A stretch of DNA of 64,000 nt from Devosia sp. ZB163. Its GTDB lineage: Bacteria > Pseudomonadota > Alphaproteobacteria > Rhizobiales > Devosiaceae. This document shows, in pieces, positions 7,982-15,570 of the stretch (within the stretch, counting starts at the first letter, position 1; every line of letters starts with the position of its first letter). The stretch spans positions 694,787 to 758,786 of the forward strand of contig NZ_JAQRMY010000003.1 in assembly GCF_028613635.1 (NCBI RefSeq). Direction: 5' to 3'. The translations under genes and the position numbers were made by a program. The notes under the pieces are model-generated. The model worked only from the letters and a program-made list of their open reading frames with translations. It ran no database searches and was not told the origin of the DNA.

Positions 7982-8440
7982 ATGGATGTGAAGCTGAAGG
8001 TATCCGGCAGGATTGCGAAGCCCGTGCACGAGGTGTTCGAGGCGGTGGCCGATCCGGGGCAGCTCTCGGGCTATTTCACCACCGGCGGCGCCGAGGGCAG
8101 GCTCGAGACGGGATCGACCGTGACCTGGGACTTTGCCGACTTCCCCGGTGCGTTCCCCGTGAAGGTGGTCGAGGTGATCAAGGACAAGCGGATCGTCCTC
8201 AACTGGGGCGCGGCGGAAGGGGCGGGGATCGACCCGAGCGGCGACACGACCGTGACGATGACATTCGAGGCGCTGGAGGACGGGCGCACGCTCGTGACCA
8301 TCACCGAGACGGGCTGGGGCGAGACGCAGAAGGGCCTCGACAGCGCCATCGGCAACACCGAGGGCTGGACCGGCATGTTGTGCGCCATGAAGGCCTTCCT
8401 CGAACACGGCATCAACCTGCGCGAGGGCTTCTACCGGTAG
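7982..8440 (+). CDS. SRPBCC (AHSA1-type) domain protein
   Basis: 152 residues from ATG at 7982, with AGGAGG 9 bases upstream; an out-of-frame ATG just before is ignored. The single START-like domain shows VSGRIAKPVHEVFEAVADPGQL at the N-terminus, VTWDFADFPGAFPVKVVEV, and the C-terminal GWTGMLCAMKAFLEHGINLR typical of AHSA1 proteins. Such proteins bind hydrophobic ligands in a cavity; their cellular role is usually unknown. It is paired divergently with an ArsR regulator and shares its operator. Confidence 0.9.
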   Translation: MDVKLKVSGRIAKPVHEVFEAVADPGQLSGYFTTGGAEGRLETGSTVTWDFADFPGAFPVKVVEVIKDKRIVLNWGAAEGAGIDPSGDTTVTMTFEALEDGRTLVTITETGWGETQKGLDSAIGNTEGWTGMLCAMKAFLEHGINLREGFYR

Positions 8441-8509
8441 CAGGAGCGTGATCGAAGGCGATCGGTTCGGGTCAGAAAAACTTTAGAATTAGGGTGCAGA
8501 CTCAGCCAC

Positions 8510-8704
8510 ATGGCTACTCATGTGCACCCCGAACCGAATCGCCCGCTGATCGATCCGCACCAGTTCGAAGAAGCTGGCCGTGCGTTCCGCCATTGGCTCG
8601 ACCGGCTGGTTGGCCATGCGCCTCCGACGGAAGATACCTCGATCGCCTGGGAAGACGGCGAACCGCACGAGGATCGGCCGGACCACGTCCCGCCCGGCCA
8701 CTGA
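8510..8704 (+). CDS. Hypothetical acidic protein, 64 aa
   Basis: ATG at 8510, with only a weak purine stretch (AGGGTG) upstream. The product is small, soluble and His/Pro/Asp/Glu-rich (MATHVHPEPNRPLIDP ... PDHVPPGH), with no recognised family. It ends 3 bases before the next small membrane-protein ORF, which suggests a two-gene unit. An overlapping ORF in another frame was judged less likely because it is Arg/Pro-rich. Confidence 0.5.
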   Translation: MATHVHPEPNRPLIDPHQFEEAGRAFRHWLDRLVGHAPPTEDTSIAWEDGEPHEDRPDHVPPGH

Positions 8705-8707
8705 CGG

Positions 8708-8920
8708 ATGGACTGGCTCCGCGACTTCCAGCAGTCGTTCCGTGAGCCGGTTTATGGGTTTCTATCCTATTCCTGGCCCTTCATCGCAGGCGCGATCCTG
8801 ATCGCACTGGGCTGGTACGTCGCAAGCGTCACGCAGCGACGCCGCCGTGGTGGCGCAAACGCCGATGCCGCGTCCGATATGGACGGCGATGGCGGCGGCG
8901 ATGGTGGAGGGGGCGACTAG
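8708..8920 (+). CDS. Small single-pass membrane protein, 70 aa, Gly/Asp tail
   Basis: ATG at 8708 follows the previous stop by three bases, so translation is probably coupled. One membrane helix (PFIAGAILIALGWYVASV) is followed by a basic stop-transfer (TQRRRRGG) and a low-complexity Asp/Gly tail (DMDGDGGGDGGGGD). No family is recognised. The tail is reminiscent of a metal-binding or flexible segment, but that is not established. Confidence 0.55.
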   Translation: MDWLRDFQQSFREPVYGFLSYSWPFIAGAILIALGWYVASVTQRRRRGGANADAASDMDGDGGGDGGGGD

Positions 8921-8944
8921 CCCGCAGCCTTCGAAAATGCGCAG

Positions 8945-8968
8945 GCGCTCCGGGAACACTCGGAGCGC
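8945..8968. repeat. Inverted repeat upstream of ABM gene
   Basis: GCGCTCCG and CGGAGCGC form a perfect 8-bp stem with an 8-base loop in the 94-bp gap between the small membrane protein and the ABM gene. No T-run follows, so it is a weak terminator at best or a 5'-UTR structure. Confidence 0.45.
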
Positions 8969-9014
8969 GCGTCGATTCTGCCTCGCAGCACCCGCGAGAC
9001 GGAAGGGAACGAGC

Positions 9015-9368
9015 ATGGACGAGATCAAGGGCATCGCCCGGGCCAGAATTCACCCCGGCAGGCTGGACGACTATAAGCGCCTCTGTGCCGAGGCCATGGA
9101 GATCGTCCGGACCAGGGACCGGGGCACGCTCCAGTACGAGATCTACTTCAACCACGACGAGACGGAGGCGATAACGTTCGAGCGCTATCGCGACATCGAC
9201 GCAGCGATCGAGCACTTCGCCAATATCGGCCACCTGATGGAGCCGTTGCTGGCGATGGCGACGGTCACGGGCGAGGTGCTGGGGACGCCCAGTCCGAAGA
9301 TGCAGCTGGGGGACGGGGAGCCGAAGCTGTTCACGCCGTGGCTGGTGTTGGGGGAGCCGGGGGATTGA
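9015..9368 (+). CDS. Antibiotic biosynthesis monooxygenase (ABM) domain protein
   Basis: 117 residues from ATG at 9015, with GGAAGGGAA upstream. The ABM ferredoxin-like fold is seen as IARARIHPGRLDDYKRLCAEAMEIVRTRDRGTLQYEIY, then TFERYRDIDAAIEHFANIGHLMEPLL. Relatives include quinol monooxygenases and small dimeric enzymes acting on quinones without cofactors. The substrate is unknown. The C-terminal 30 residues (KMQLGDGEPKLFTPWLVLGE) extend beyond the minimal domain. Confidence 0.85.
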   Translation: MDEIKGIARARIHPGRLDDYKRLCAEAMEIVRTRDRGTLQYEIYFNHDETEAITFERYRDIDAAIEHFANIGHLMEPLLAMATVTGEVLGTPSPKMQLGDGEPKLFTPWLVLGEPGD

Positions 9369-9406
9369 TGGGCGATTTCGCCCTCGCGGTTTTTTTGAGC
9401 TGGTCG

Positions 9407-9515
9407 GATATCCAGCCCGCGGCACACCCCCTCCGAGCTTCGCTAGGCAGCGGAGCTGCCAAGCTGCGCTTGCCTCCCCCGTCAAGGGGGAGGTGGGGCT
9501 GGTGCATTTGGCTGG
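9407..9515. repeat. Copy 1 of a ~108-bp intergenic repeat
   Basis: The segment starting GATATCCAGCCCG and ending GCATTTGGCTGG is nearly identical to 10811-10918. The shared core includes the ACCCCCTCCGAGCTTCGC-type arm, GCGGAGC, CCAAGCTGCGCTTGCCTC and a CAAGGGGGAGGTGGGG arm, which can fold into a long hairpin. The two copies are in the same orientation and bracket rsgA. Confidence 0.8.
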
Positions 9516-9543
9516 ATGGTAAGGCTGCCAGCCAGCTCCTCGC

Positions 9544-10617
9544 TCATTCGAACCGTTTGCGGCGTTTCATCTCGGCTCGATGCTGTTTGTTGCGCTGCAC
9601 CCGAACTCTGCGACCTTCGGCCTGAGCCCTGGGGTCGTCCTTGTTGTTCTGGAACTCCAGTTCGCGTTGCAGTTTGCCATAGGCCTTCCAGCGGGCGGCA
9701 TCGAGGGCGCCGGTGGCCAGGGCGGCGGCGATGGCGCAGCCGGGTTCGGTATCATGTCCGCAATCGTGGAAGCGGCATTGCCCGGCGAGCGCCTCGATAT
9801 CGGCGAAGGCAGTGGACACGCCACCGCCTGCTTCCCACAGGCCAAGCTCTCGCATGCCGGGCGTATCGAGTATCAGTGCCCCCCAGGGGAGCAGGACAAG
9901 CTCACGGTGGGTGGTCGTGTGGCGGCCGCGGGCATCGTCCTCCCGGATCGCCTGAGTGGCCATGTGCGCCTTGCCGGCCAGTGCGTTGACCAGCGTCGAT
10001 TTGCCGACGCCGGAACTGCCGAGCAGCACGGCCGTGCGACCGGGCTTGAGGTAGGCGCGGAGTTCGTCGAGTCCCGCGCCGGTTACCGCCGATACGGCGA
10101 GGACGGGAGCGCCCATGGCCACCGCTTCGATCTCGCCTATGATTGCCTCGGCGTCGATACCCATGTCGGCCTTGGTCAGAACGATGATCGGGTCGACACC
10201 GTTCTCCCAGGCAGTGGCAAGGTAGCGTTCGAGCCTGCGGGGATTGAGATCGGCGTTCAGCGAGGCGGCAAGCAGCGCCACGTCGACATTGGCGGCTACG
10301 ACCTGGCCGCGCGCGGCACCCGGGCCGCTGGCGCGGCGAACGAAGCTGCTGGTGCGGGGCAGCAGGTGCTGGATGACGGCACTGCCCTCGGCGGGCCGTG
10401 CCTTCACCGCGACCCAGTCGCCGGCAACGGGATAGGCGCCGTCCTCGGCGTCGTAAGCAAGCTTGCCTGCCAGCGTGGCAGAAAGCTCCCCCAATTCTGT
10501 CGCGATCTCATAGAGACCGCGTTGCTGGACGATAACTCGCGCCGGGATGAGACCGTCGGCGGCATGGATGGCAAATTGGTGCTGAAGCGCATCGCTCCAG
10601 CCGAACTGTTCGAGCAA
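9544..10617 (-). CDS. rsgA: Ribosome small subunit-dependent GTPase A
   Basis: 357 residues with the circularly permuted GTPase order of RsgA: G4 (LTKAD, ~residue 147) comes before G1 (GSSGVGKS, ~200) and G3 (DTPGMRE, ~250). An N-terminal OB-fold precedes these, and a C-terminal zinc module CRFHDCGHDTEPGC follows. The enzyme matures the 30S subunit using GTP. The C-terminus is a basic tail (RRVRVQRNKQHRAEMKRRKRFE). The start is a TTG at 10617 with AAGGAA 7 bases upstream; no in-frame ATG exists nearby. A 14-codon leader ORF lies just upstream. Confidence 0.93.
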   Translation of the reverse strand: MLEQFGWSDALQHQFAIHAADGLIPARVIVQQRGLYEIATELGELSATLAGKLAYDAEDGAYPVAGDWVAVKARPAEGSAVIQHLLPRTSSFVRRASGPGAARGQVVAANVDVALLAASLNADLNPRRLERYLATAWENGVDPIIVLTKADMGIDAEAIIGEIEAVAMGAPVLAVSAVTGAGLDELRAYLKPGRTAVLLGSSGVGKSTLVNALAGKAHMATQAIREDDARGRHTTTHRELVLLPWGALILDTPGMRELGLWEAGGGVSTAFADIEALAGQCRFHDCGHDTEPGCAIAAALATGALDAARWKAYGKLQRELEFQNNKDDPRAQAEGRRVRVQRNKQHRAEMKRRKRFE

Positions 10618-10677
10618 GATGGAATTCCTTGGATCAGGGCCATGAAGGCGCCGGCCGGAATTCCGTTTGTGGGAAAG

Positions 10678-10722
10678 CTACGCGGCGGCGCGACGGGAGG
10701 CAGTTCGCACAATGACAGTCAT
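10678..10722 (-). CDS. Possible leader peptide upstream of rsgA (14 aa)
   Basis: On the minus strand, AGGAGG sits 6 bases before an ATG at 10722 that opens a 14-codon ORF (MTVIVRTASRRAAA) ending 60 bp before the rsgA start. The ribosome site is stronger than that of rsgA itself. The ORF start lies in a perfect 7-bp palindrome (CAATGAC/GTCATTG). This could be a translated leader controlling rsgA, or chance; no known leader family is recognised. Confidence 0.35.
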   Translation of the reverse strand: MTVIVRTASRRAAA

Positions 10723-10810
10723 TGGACACCTCCTCCGTTGCGCGGCGATTGGCATGCTAGCTCGCAGTTCGGGCGCGTGTCAAACGCCTGTGCTGCTGTG
10801 CTTCGCCGGT

Positions 10811-10918
10811 GACATCCAGCCCGGATCGCACCCCCTCCGAGCTTCGCCAGGCAGCGGAGCAGCCAAGCTGCGCTTGCCTCCCCATCAAGGGGGAGGTGGG
10901 GCCGGCGCATTTGGTTGG
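10811..10918. repeat. Copy 2 of the ~108-bp intergenic repeat
   Basis: Starts GACATCCAGCCCG and ends GCATTTGGTTGG; it differs from copy 1 (9407-9515) at only a few positions and one or two indels. It fills most of the gap between the rsgA leader region and the end of the AlkD-like gene. The rest of the 10618-10928 gap holds only the candidate leader ORF. Confidence 0.8.
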
Positions 10919-10928
10919 GTTGAGCGCC

Positions 10929-11645
10929 CTACTTCTTCCCCATCGCCAGGTACTTCGCCCGCTCGTCCGGCTGGTAGTGCTCGAGGGCGTTGCGCAGCAT
11001 GATGCGGGGCATGGTCGCGGCGTGGGTGTCGAGGAAGGCGGTGAGTTGCTGGCGGTCGGAGATGGAGCGGAGCATCCAGCCGGTGGCCTTGTGGACCAGG
11101 TCTTCCGGGTCGTTCTTCAGGATCTCGGCGATGGCGAAGGTGTCGGCATAGTCCTTGCGGCGCATGAAGGCGAAGGTGGCGAGGATGGCGGTGCGGCGTT
11201 CCCACATGCTCCCGGACTTCGCCAGCCGGTAGAGGACGTCGCGCGGGCGCTCGACGAGGTGCGGGCCGACGACATGGTAGGCGGCGAGATCGACCAGGTC
11301 CCAGTTGTTGATGCGGTCGTGGCGGCGCAGGTAGAGCTCAAAGAGCTCCTGCCGGCGCTCGGGACTGGTCTTCTTCGCCTGGTACTGCTTGGCCACGATG
11401 CTCATGGCGGCGGCGCGGGCTTCGTGGATGTCGGATTCCATCAGCCGCTCGATCTCGACGGGCGGGAGCTGGATCATCTCCTTGGCGAGGTTGAAGACGT
11501 GGCCCATGCGGACGCCGATGAAGCGGTCGCCATGGGCATACTCGCCCTCGCCGAACTTGAAGTAGCGCTGGTACTTCTGCAGCTCCTCGTCCGACTGCAT
11601 CTCGTGCAGGCGGACGAGGACGGTGTCGGCGGTGAGCTTGGTCAT
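10929..11645 (-). CDS. DNA alkylation repair protein (AlkD-like HEAT repeat)
   Basis: 238 residues with the AlkC/AlkD-type alpha-helical repeats: YQRYFKFGEGEYAHGDRFIGVRMGHVFNLAKE near the N-terminus, and the signature DRINNWDLVDLAAYHVVG in the middle. AlkD glycosylases remove bulky or positively charged alkylated bases such as 7-methylguanine. It ends an apparent minus-strand run after ArsR, SRPBCC, VOC and a second SRPBCC gene, 4 bp from the last of these, which suggests co-transcription. Confidence 0.88.
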   Translation of the reverse strand: MTKLTADTVLVRLHEMQSDEELQKYQRYFKFGEGEYAHGDRFIGVRMGHVFNLAKEMIQLPPVEIERLMESDIHEARAAAMSIVAKQYQAKKTSPERRQELFELYLRRHDRINNWDLVDLAAYHVVGPHLVERPRDVLYRLAKSGSMWERRTAILATFAFMRRKDYADTFAIAEILKNDPEDLVHKATGWMLRSISDRQQLTAFLDTHAATMPRIMLRNALEHYQPDERAKYLAMGKK

Positions 11646-11649
11646 GGCC

Positions 11650-12222
11650 TCACTCTGCTAGGCTCCGGCCGAGCTTGTCGAGGGTCTGTTCGAGGCCCAT
11701 CTCGCTCATCTGCAGCATGAATTCCGACGTGGTCGTGTTCTCGACGATTCGGAGCTCGGTCTTGCCGTCCTTCGGCGTCAGGGTGAGCACGGTGACGACA
11801 TCGCGCGGGAATTCGGGTGGCAGGTTGTGGACGGCCGGATCGAGCAGCTCGCCGGTGGGTCCGGAGAGGTTCTGGACGTATTCGAGCCGTTCGTGCGGGA
11901 CGACCTTCGAGTAGACCCAGGTCATCCAGATGTCGACGCCGTCAGGGCCGCGCATGGCGACCAGCGAGGTGCCGCCTTCGCAGACATCCATCTTCGCGGC
12001 GGGGGCGTCGTAGCCTTCGGGGCCCCACCAGCCCATGACGCCGGCGTCGGTGGTGAGGGCGGTCCAGACCGTCTCAGGGCCCGCGTCATAGAGGCGGGTG
12101 ACGACGATGTCCTTGGTGACGAGTTCAGTCATGGCGGACACTCCCTTGGTTGCTTCGCCGATGGCAGAAAAGGGCAGGGCGGAAACTATCACGGCGGCGA
12201 GCAGCAGGCTCGAGCGATGCAT
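11650..12222 (-). CDS. SRPBCC (AHSA1-type) domain protein with possible signal peptide
   Basis: Two starts compete. ATG at 12222 has GGAGGAG 5 bases upstream and adds a convincing signal peptide (LLLAAVIVSALPFSAIGEA). ATG at 12132 has GGGAGTG upstream and gives a plain cytoplasmic 160-aa protein. The domain (VVTRLYDAGPETVWTALT, MGWWGPEGYDAP, LTLTPKDGKTELRIVE, MGLEQTLDKLGRSL) is a standard AHSA1 fold of unknown ligand. The longer form would make it exported, which is unusual for the family. It belongs to the ArsR-led minus-strand run. Confidence 0.85.
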   Translation of the reverse strand: MHRSSLLLAAVIVSALPFSAIGEATKGVSAMTELVTKDIVVTRLYDAGPETVWTALTTDAGVMGWWGPEGYDAPAAKMDVCEGGTSLVAMRGPDGVDIWMTWVYSKVVPHERLEYVQNLSGPTGELLDPAVHNLPPEFPRDVVTVLTLTPKDGKTELRIVENTTTSEFMLQMSEMGLEQTLDKLGRSLAE

Positions 12223-12310
12223 TCTCTCCTCCGGGGATCGGGCAAGCCGGTGCCGGCCGCGCTGGAGGCGCGGGGCGACGGCTTGCGATTTGTGGAGATG
12301 CGGGGGCCGG

Positions 12311-12772
12311 TCAGCCGCCGGCGTAGGCCTTCTCGATGTCGGCGACGATGATCTTCTTCATCTGGAACATGGCCTGCTGCGCGCGGCCGGATGCGGCCTT
12401 GTCCCTGGTATCCCAGATCAGGTCGATCAGCCGCTCGGGCACGATCTGCCAGCTGAGCCCGTACTTGTCCTTGAGCCAGCCGCACATGGATTCCTCGCCG
12501 CCATTGGCCGTGAGGGTGTTCCAGAAGAAGTCGACCTCGGCCTGGTCCTTGCAGTCGACGACGAAGGAGACGGCTTCGGTGAACTTGAAGTTGTCGCCGC
12601 CATTGAGGGCCATGAATTCCTGGTCCTTGAGGCGGAAGTTCATGGTGAGCACCCTTCCATCGGGATAGTGCTGCACGTCGCGGATCTCGGCATCCTTGAA
12701 GGTGTCGACATAGAAACGGACCATCTCCTCGATGCGGTCGTCGATCCACAGGCAGGGCATGATCTTGGGCAT
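12311..12772 (-). CDS. VOC family protein (PhnB/3-demethylubiquinone methyltransferase-like)
   Basis: 153 residues of the DUF/PhnB-type glyoxalase fold: KIMPCLWIDDRIEEMVRFYVDTFKDAEI, then FMALNGGDNFKFTEAVSFVVDCKDQAEVDFFW and GWLKDKYGLSWQIVPERL. These proteins are annotated as 3-demethylubiquinone-9 3-methyltransferase-like, but their activity is generally not proven. It is the second gene after ArsR in the minus-strand run; VOC plus AHSA1 plus ArsR is a recurring alphaproteobacterial set. Confidence 0.9.
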   Translation of the reverse strand: MPKIMPCLWIDDRIEEMVRFYVDTFKDAEIRDVQHYPDGRVLTMNFRLKDQEFMALNGGDNFKFTEAVSFVVDCKDQAEVDFFWNTLTANGGEESMCGWLKDKYGLSWQIVPERLIDLIWDTRDKAASGRAQQAMFQMKKIIVADIEKAYAGG

Positions 12773-12874
12773 AGCTGTTCTCCTCGCGTGGGTTGAGTTG
12801 TCCCGTTCCCCGAAGCGGAATGCATCGGCGGCGGGTTGGTCGCAGTTGCAGTCGGTGCCCGGGAGCGGGCTGGC

Positions 12875-13357
12875 CTAGTAGGCCGGCATTTCGGCCAGAA
12901 GCTCTTCGAGGCGCTTGAAGCCCGTCTCCATGCCGTCGGCCATCGGCGTGGCCCTGGCGCCGTCGCGGGCTTCCTTGGTGGGATAGAGGATCGTCACGAC
13001 CGAGGTGGTGACGCCGGCCTTTTCGGCGAGGCGGTTGGTGACGATGGTCTGGCCGCCGGTCCAGTCCTGGTCGTAGAGTTCGCTGGTCTTGATCCAGTCG
13101 GGGCGGGTGATCTCGAGGACCTCGCCGCCAGAGCCCATCTCGAAGCCATTCGGGCTGCGGGTGACGAAGCGCCATTTGCCGCCGACGCGGGCGTCGAACT
13201 CGCAGGTGACGAAGGTCCAGTCGGCAAAGCCGAGCCAGCGCTTGATCAGGGCCGGGACAGTCCAGCAGTCGAAGACGAGGTCCACCGGGGCGCGGAAGGT
13301 GCGGGTGACCTCGATCTCGCGATCCGAGGGCAGGGCAATGGTCAGCGGGGGCATCAT
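12875..13357 (-). CDS. SRPBCC (AHSA1-type) domain protein
   Basis: 160 residues; EIEVTRTFRAPVDLVFDCWTVPALIKRWLGF is the classic AHSA1 start, followed by FDARVGGKWRFVTRSPNGFEMGSGGEVLEI and a C-terminal GMETGFKRLEELLAEM helix lining the ligand cavity. The gene starts 11 bp after the ArsR stop, so it is the first structural gene of an ArsR-controlled operon. The ligand is unknown. Confidence 0.9.
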   Translation of the reverse strand: MMPPLTIALPSDREIEVTRTFRAPVDLVFDCWTVPALIKRWLGFADWTFVTCEFDARVGGKWRFVTRSPNGFEMGSGGEVLEITRPDWIKTSELYDQDWTGGQTIVTNRLAEKAGVTTSVVTILYPTKEARDGARATPMADGMETGFKRLEELLAEMPAY

Positions 13358-13368
13358 GGCGTGTCTCC

Positions 13369-13725
13369 TCAGTTCTTCTTGTCGCCCTTGGGGGCGAAGC
13401 GCTGCAGTTCATCGAGCAGGGTGTCGAGCCGCTGGTAGCTGTGCTCCCAGAAGCGGCGGTAGTTTTCGAGCCAGCCGACGGCCTCGGCCATGGGCGCGGC
13501 CTCGATGCGCACGGGCCGGCGCTGGGCATCCTTGCCGCGCGAGACGAGGCCAGCGTTCTCGAGCACCTTCAGGTGCTTGGAGATGGCGGGCTGGCTCATG
13601 TTGAAGGGGGTGACAAGCTCGTTCACGGTGGCTTCGCCCTCGGCCAGGCGCGCGAGGATGGCGCGGCGCGTGGGGTCGGCGAGGGCCGCGAAGGTGACAT
13701 CGAGCTGGGAGTCGGGCGCAGGCAT
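13369..13725 (-). CDS. ArsR family HTH transcriptional regulator
   Basis: 118 residues from ATG at 13725. The winged-helix motif is complete: TFAALADPTRRAILARLAEGEATVNELVTPF, then the recognition helix NMSQPAISKHLKVLENAGLV and the wing SRGKDAQRRPVRIE. There is no metal-site Cys cluster. The gene heads the run SRPBCC-VOC-SRPBCC-AlkD. A perfect palindrome 18 bases upstream of its start codon is the likely autoregulatory operator. Confidence 0.92.
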   Translation of the reverse strand: MPAPDSQLDVTFAALADPTRRAILARLAEGEATVNELVTPFNMSQPAISKHLKVLENAGLVSRGKDAQRRPVRIEAAPMAEAVGWLENYRRFWEHSYQRLDTLLDELQRFAPKGDKKN

Positions 13726-13742
13726 TTTGCATAACTCGTCGT

Positions 13743-13766
13743 TTCTATAACTCAATGGTTATAGAA
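13743..13766. promoter_or_regulatory. Palindromic operator upstream of the second arsR-like gene
   Basis: TTCTATAAC - TCAATG - GTTATAGAA is a perfect 9-bp inverted repeat with a 6-bp spacer, ending 18 bp before the ATG. Its TATAAC/GTTATA half-sites resemble those of the first ArsR operator at 7931-7950, but in the opposite order about the centre. Confidence 0.7.
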
Positions 13767-13813
13767 TGGGCGAGGGAGTGTCAAGGGGGGGCGATGGCGG
13801 CGCGGAAAACGTA

Positions 13814-13914
13814 CCCCCACCCCTGTCCCCTCCCGCAAGGGGGAGGGAGACGCTCTCACGAGTGCTGGTGTTTTGATCTCCCTCCCGCTTGCGGGGAGGG
13901 GAGCCGGGTGGGGG
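13814..13914. repeat. REP-like inverted pair
   Basis: Left arm CCCCCACCCC...CCCCTCCCGCAAGGGGGAGGG (13814-13848) faces an inverted right arm CCCTCCCGCTTGCGGGGAGGGG...GGTGGGGG (13880-13914), with ~30 bp between. Each arm is itself palindromic around GCAAG/CTTGC. This is a paired REP (BIME-like) element between a regulator and the 3' end of the allantoinase gene. Confidence 0.7.
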
Positions 13915-13945
13915 ATTCTGTCCGTGCCGAACCCTGCCTTACGGG

Positions 13946-15361
13946 TCAGTGCAGGATCTGACGGATGCGGAGTTCGGCGATGCGTTCCACCTGCTTGCAG
14001 GCGGTGGCGAATTCCTGTTCGCGGGAGTTGGCGAGGCGCTTCTCGAAGGCGGCCATGATCTGGGCCTTGGTGTTGTCGCGGACGGCGATGATGAAGGGGA
14101 AGCCGAACTTGTCGACATACTCCCGGTTCATGATGCCGAAGGCCTCGCGCTCGGCGTCGGTGAGGGCGTCGAGGCCGGCGGAGGCCTGCTCGGCTTCCGA
14201 GGCCGAGGTCAGGCGCCTGGCGGCGGCGAGCTTGCCGGCGAGGTCGGGGTGGGCCTTGAGGACGCCGAGGCGTTCCTCATCGGTGGCGGAACGGAAAACC
14301 TGGCACATGAGGGCGTGAAGGCCGGTGGCGGTGTCGTGGGCCGGACCCATCTCACGCTTGAAGGTGCGCTCGGCCACCCACTCGGAGTGCTCGAAGACAT
14401 TGCCGAAGAGCAGGGCGAAGTCGGCGTAGGCGAGTTGGGAAGGGACGATCTCGGGCTTCTCGTAAGGGTGGGTCCGCAGCCAGTGCCGGGCGATGTCGAT
14501 GCGGCTGGCGATCCAGACCTTGTCCTTGCCCAGGATGTAGTCGACGAAGCGCTGGAGGCCGGCGAAGCGGCCGGGCATGCCGACGAGGCGGCAGTGGAGG
14601 CCCACCGACATCATCTTGGGCGAACCGGCCTCGCCCTCGGCCCACAGGACATCGAACGTGTCCTTGAGCATCTGGAAGAACTCCTCGCCATTTGCGAAGC
14701 CCGATGCGGTGGTGAAGCGCATGTCGTTGGTGGCGAGCGAGTAGGGGATGATCAGCTGTGGCGCACCCATGTGCTCGCGGTAGTAGGGCAGGTCGTCGTC
14801 ATAGGTGTCCGAGATGTAGATAAAGCCGCCTTCCTCGCTGGCGAGGTCCACCGTGTTCACGGAGGTGCGGCCGCAATACCAGCCGATGGGCCGGGTGCCG
14901 ACCACTTCGGTGTGCAGCTTGATCGCGGCGTGGAGGTCCTCGCGCTCGTGCTCGATGTCGTAGTCGCGGTAGTCGATCCACTTGAGGCCGTGGCTGGCGA
15001 TTTCCCAGCCGGCGTCGAGCATGGCCCTGACCTGCTCCGGGCTCCGCTCCAGGGCGGTGGCGACGCCATAGACGGTGATGGGCAGGCCGAGCCTGGTGAA
15101 GAAGCGGTGCAGGCGCCAGAAGCCGGCCCGGGCGCCGTACTCGTACATCGACTCGACGTTCCAGTGGCGCTTGCCGGGCCAGGGAACGGCGCCGATCACG
15201 TCGACGAGGAAAGCCTCGGAGGCGGCGTCGCCGTGCAGGATGTTGTTCTCGCCGCCCTCTTCGTAGTTGAGCACGAACTGGACCGCGACATTGGCGCCGC
15301 CGGGCCATTGCGCATCGGGAGGATTCGGACCGTAGCCCAGCAGGTTGCGGGGATAACGCAT
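13946..15361 (-). CDS. puuE: Bifunctional allantoinase (PuuE) / OHCU decarboxylase (UraD)
   Basis: 471 residues from ATG at 15361 (GAGGTG upstream). Residues ~1-305 are a polysaccharide-deacetylase-fold PuuE domain (QFVLNYEEGGENN, GWEIASHGLKWIDY, GWYCGRTSVNT, GLHCRLVGMPGR), the cofactor-independent allantoinase type. Residues ~310-471 are a UraD domain with LKAHPDLAGKLA carrying the catalytic His, and NREYVDKFGFPFIIAVRD. UraD decarboxylates OHCU to S-allantoin and PuuE opens allantoin to allantoate, so one chain carries two consecutive steps. This fusion is known in alphaproteobacteria. The gene is divergent from uraH. Confidence 0.93.
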   Translation of the reverse strand: MRYPRNLLGYGPNPPDAQWPGGANVAVQFVLNYEEGGENNILHGDAASEAFLVDVIGAVPWPGKRHWNVESMYEYGARAGFWRLHRFFTRLGLPITVYGVATALERSPEQVRAMLDAGWEIASHGLKWIDYRDYDIEHEREDLHAAIKLHTEVVGTRPIGWYCGRTSVNTVDLASEEGGFIYISDTYDDDLPYYREHMGAPQLIIPYSLATNDMRFTTASGFANGEEFFQMLKDTFDVLWAEGEAGSPKMMSVGLHCRLVGMPGRFAGLQRFVDYILGKDKVWIASRIDIARHWLRTHPYEKPEIVPSQLAYADFALLFGNVFEHSEWVAERTFKREMGPAHDTATGLHALMCQVFRSATDEERLGVLKAHPDLAGKLAAARRLTSASEAEQASAGLDALTDAEREAFGIMNREYVDKFGFPFIIAVRDNTKAQIMAAFEKRLANSREQEFATACKQVERIAELRIRQILH

Positions 15362-15570
15362 GGCAGCACCTCGTCTATTGGCCGGCGGAGTATCACCACC
15401 CGGCGGGGGGAGAGGCAAGGCCGGGAAAAATGGACCAGTTGGTAAAAATTCGCGCGCATCCCTCTTGGAACCCGGGCGAATATGCTCAATAGTCGGGCAA
15501 TCACGAATAGTGCCTCCATGGCAAGCGGCGGCCACAGGGGCAGCCCGGGGCAGGGCAAAGGAACTACAGT

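Noticed and set aside
15434-15443. ACCA-GT-TGGT palindrome between puuE and uraH
   Set aside because: Only 4-bp arms, without wider symmetry; too short to call an operator.
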